Origin: an uncultured Erysipelotrichaceae bacterium
GTDB lineage: Bacteria; Bacillota_I; Bacilli_A; RF39; UBA660
Length of the DNA stretch: 7,773 bases
Assembly (NCBI GenBank): GCA_902783215.1
Contig: CACZQD010000115.1
Coordinates: forward strand, 1-7,773
Reading direction: 5' to 3'
The position numbers and the translations under genes are program-made. Every line of letters begins with the position of its first letter. The first letter of the stretch is position 1. The notes under the pieces are model-generated. The model saw only the letters and a list, made by a program, of their open reading frames with translations. It ran no database searches and had not been told where the DNA came from. Positions 6,716 through 7,773 of the stretch are shown one piece after another.

Positions 6716-6720
6716 CACCA

Positions 6721-6750
6721 AAACAAAGTGCTCTTTACCGCACTTTGTTC
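6721..6750 (-). terminator. Hairpin just downstream of the surface-protein gene
   Basis: A perfect 10-base-pair inverted repeat, AACAAAGTGC/GCACTTTGTT (6740-6749 with 6722-6731), with an 8-base loop sits 18 bases after the stop codon. On the minus strand a G-U pair can extend it, and the 3' side runs into GTTTTGG, a poor U-tract. On the plus strand it is followed by CCTTCTTAATTTTT. It may be a weak terminator; a hairpin at this position is also common next to DGR variable regions. Confidence 0.5.
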
Positions 6751-6767
6751 CTTCTTAATTTTTAGTT

Positions 6768-7773
6768 TTAGAGTTTAGATTTATAGAGATTTATAACTGG
6801 GCGGACAGCACCGGAGCCGCTGAAGTTGTAGACGCCGTTGTCGCTCAAGTTGCCGTCGTAGTTCACGATCCACACATCCGAGGAAGAGTCTTGATATTGA
6901 CTCATTGTCCAATACAAATTGCCAGAATATACCCAACTTGGTGTGAATTCTGATTTTACATATCCCATAGTGGATGGATTAACTTGTCCCAATGAATAAC
7001 CTAAATTATTTGTTAAATCATCTAATGAAATTAATCTTGCCTTATAATTATCTACTTTCTTTAATTCATCATTTTTAAATTTATCTGCTGCCCATGCATC
7101 TACTACATATTTTATTTCTGATGAATTATATGATGTGGTGCATCCTGAATCTGTGTTATTACTATCGCTTCCATATCCGCAATCTGCACTACTATAGTAT
7201 GCCATTCCTCCATAACCATTTAGATCTGATGCTTGATGATAGTATGAATCACTTGAACTACCATTATACATATTTACATGTCCTGTTCCATATGTATTTA
7301 CTTCTGCTACTGTTAATGGTGTTGCTTTTAATGCTGTTACATAGTCTGATGTTCTTTCACTATCTGCTATTACATAATATTGATCTCCTGATATTGTAAA
7401 TGTATCTCCTACATGATAATCATATGGATCGACATATGGAGTACTACCATCACTATTAGTCTTAGCTGTTTGATCTGCTTCATATACTAATTCTATTCCT
7501 AAGTTAGATATACTTACATTATTTGTTGGTAATTTAGTAGCATCATTAAATTCTTTATATGTTAGGGTTAATTTAAGTTGTTTTGTCTCTTTACTTAATA
7601 GTTTATCATTATTTGTTTGTAATGTTGATCCATCTGCATATTTTAATGTATATTCTATATTTTGACATACATTTACTGCTGATTGATCACTTTCATTTCC
7701 ATTTACTGAACACTTTACTGGTCCTACTGTAAGACCTTTTAACGTTGCGTCTTAATCTCCATCATTTACGATA
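6768..7773 (-). CDS. C-terminal part of a secreted/surface protein, frame interrupted, cut by the right edge
   Basis: The frame is open for 327 residues upstream of the stop at 6768-6770, but a TAA at 7752-7754 interrupts it and only seven more codons are visible. The only in-frame Met is at 7269-7271, which would give just 167 residues starting mid-domain, so I think the true protein is longer and disrupted or misread. The N-terminal half is beta-rich and Thr/Asn/Ser-rich, with K-L-P-T-N-N-V-S-I-S-N-L-G, resembling TasA/camelysin-like or other surface beta-sandwich domains. The second half (F-T-I-S-G-D-Q-Y-Y-V onward, W-T-M-S-Q, then G-A-V-R-P-V-I-N-L) resembles C-type-lectin/formylglycine-enzyme-like folds. 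Four cysteines could form two disulfides (C-S-V-N with V-C-Q-N; D-C-G-Y with G-C-T-T). Codons 6797-6890 are abruptly GC-rich. Its function is probably surface binding or display, by inference. Confidence 0.65.
6797..6890 (-). other. GC-rich, NNC-codon-dominated C-terminal segment resembling a DGR variable region
   Basis: These 94 bases are about 60% G+C by my count, far above the AT-rich flanks. Of the 19 codons from 6869 down to 6813, 17 end in C and two in G. Most look like single-column variants of AAC: AAC, TAC, GAC, GGC, AGC, TTC, TCC, ATC and GTC. They end at G-A-V-R-P-V, the kind of fixed motif that closes C-type-lectin variable regions. AT-rich codons resume immediately at ATA-AAT. 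No template repeat or reverse transcriptase is in the window. Confidence 0.45.

Noticed and set aside
6509..6767. Possible DGR template repeat, tmRNA, RNase P, SRP or 6S RNA, or group I/II intron.
   Set aside because: I found no copy of the variable-like segment beyond an 8-base chance match, and none of the conserved motifs of these RNAs that I can recall.
6539..6778. Plus-strand frame of 79 codons.
   Set aside because: It has no ribosome binding site, crosses a hairpin and runs into the end of the opposite surface gene. Its composition looks like a chance frame over a structured RNA.
7094..7399. Plus-strand frame of 101 codons rich in Leu, His, Met and Tyr.
   Set aside because: It is antisense to the Asn/Ser/Tyr-rich surface gene, whose repetitive codons produce it. 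It has no ribosome binding site.

Overview
The window is a strongly AT-rich stretch of a low-GC Gram-positive-type chromosome. All protein genes that can be supported lie on the minus strand. TGG is used for Trp and TGA serves as a real stop (the end of the five-repeat gene), so the standard bacterial code applies rather than the Mycoplasma code. The YvcK and WhiA genes sit side by side, the sigmaA-type promoters are crisp, and the right-hand surface protein resembles secreted proteins of uncultured gut Bacilli and Mollicutes-related lineages. Together these suggest an uncultured Bacilli/Erysipelotrichia/RF39-like organism; that placement is inference.

Reading in the direction of transcription, right to left: (1) 6768-7773 holds the C-terminal part of a secreted or surface protein that runs off the window. 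Its frame has a stop at 7752-7754. Its last ~30 codons are abruptly GC-rich and dominated by NNC codons, like the variable region of a diversity-generating retroelement (DGR) target. (2) 6276-6767 is a 492-base gene-free stretch with a hairpin just after the surface gene, a GC-rich probably structured RNA ending in a strong intrinsic terminator, and then an extended -10 promoter with a foldable leader and a second intrinsic terminator just before ychF. (3) 3293-6275 is a tight housekeeping operon, ychF-yvcK-whiA, with gaps of 11 and 8 bases. It couples a translation-associated ATPase, the UDP-sugar-binding YvcK factor of central carbon and cell-wall control, and the DNA-binding regulator WhiA. 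RapZ (YvcJ), the usual neighbour upstream of yvcK, is not here; ychF is in its place.

(4) 159-3229 is a second transcription unit with its own promoter, coding for two large proteins overlapping by 4 bases (ATGA). They are built from five and seven divergent copies of the same ~65-75 residue unit (IEK helix, F-S-D/N-G, F-W, then K-Y-P-x-A-Y-x-I-L). I do not recognise this family; it is the best candidate for something undescribed. The unit ends at a hairpin terminator at 129-151. (5) At the left edge a near-consensus promoter (TTGACA-17-TATACT), a perfect AGGAGG and an ATG start a further gene of which only nine codons are visible. A perfect palindrome lies between its -35 and -10 boxes.

How the parts relate: ychF-yvcK-whiA is a core growth-control operon, possibly tuned by an attenuating leader. 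The repeat pair is a separately promoted accessory unit downstream of it. The surface gene and the GC-rich RNA upstream look like accessory or recently acquired material.
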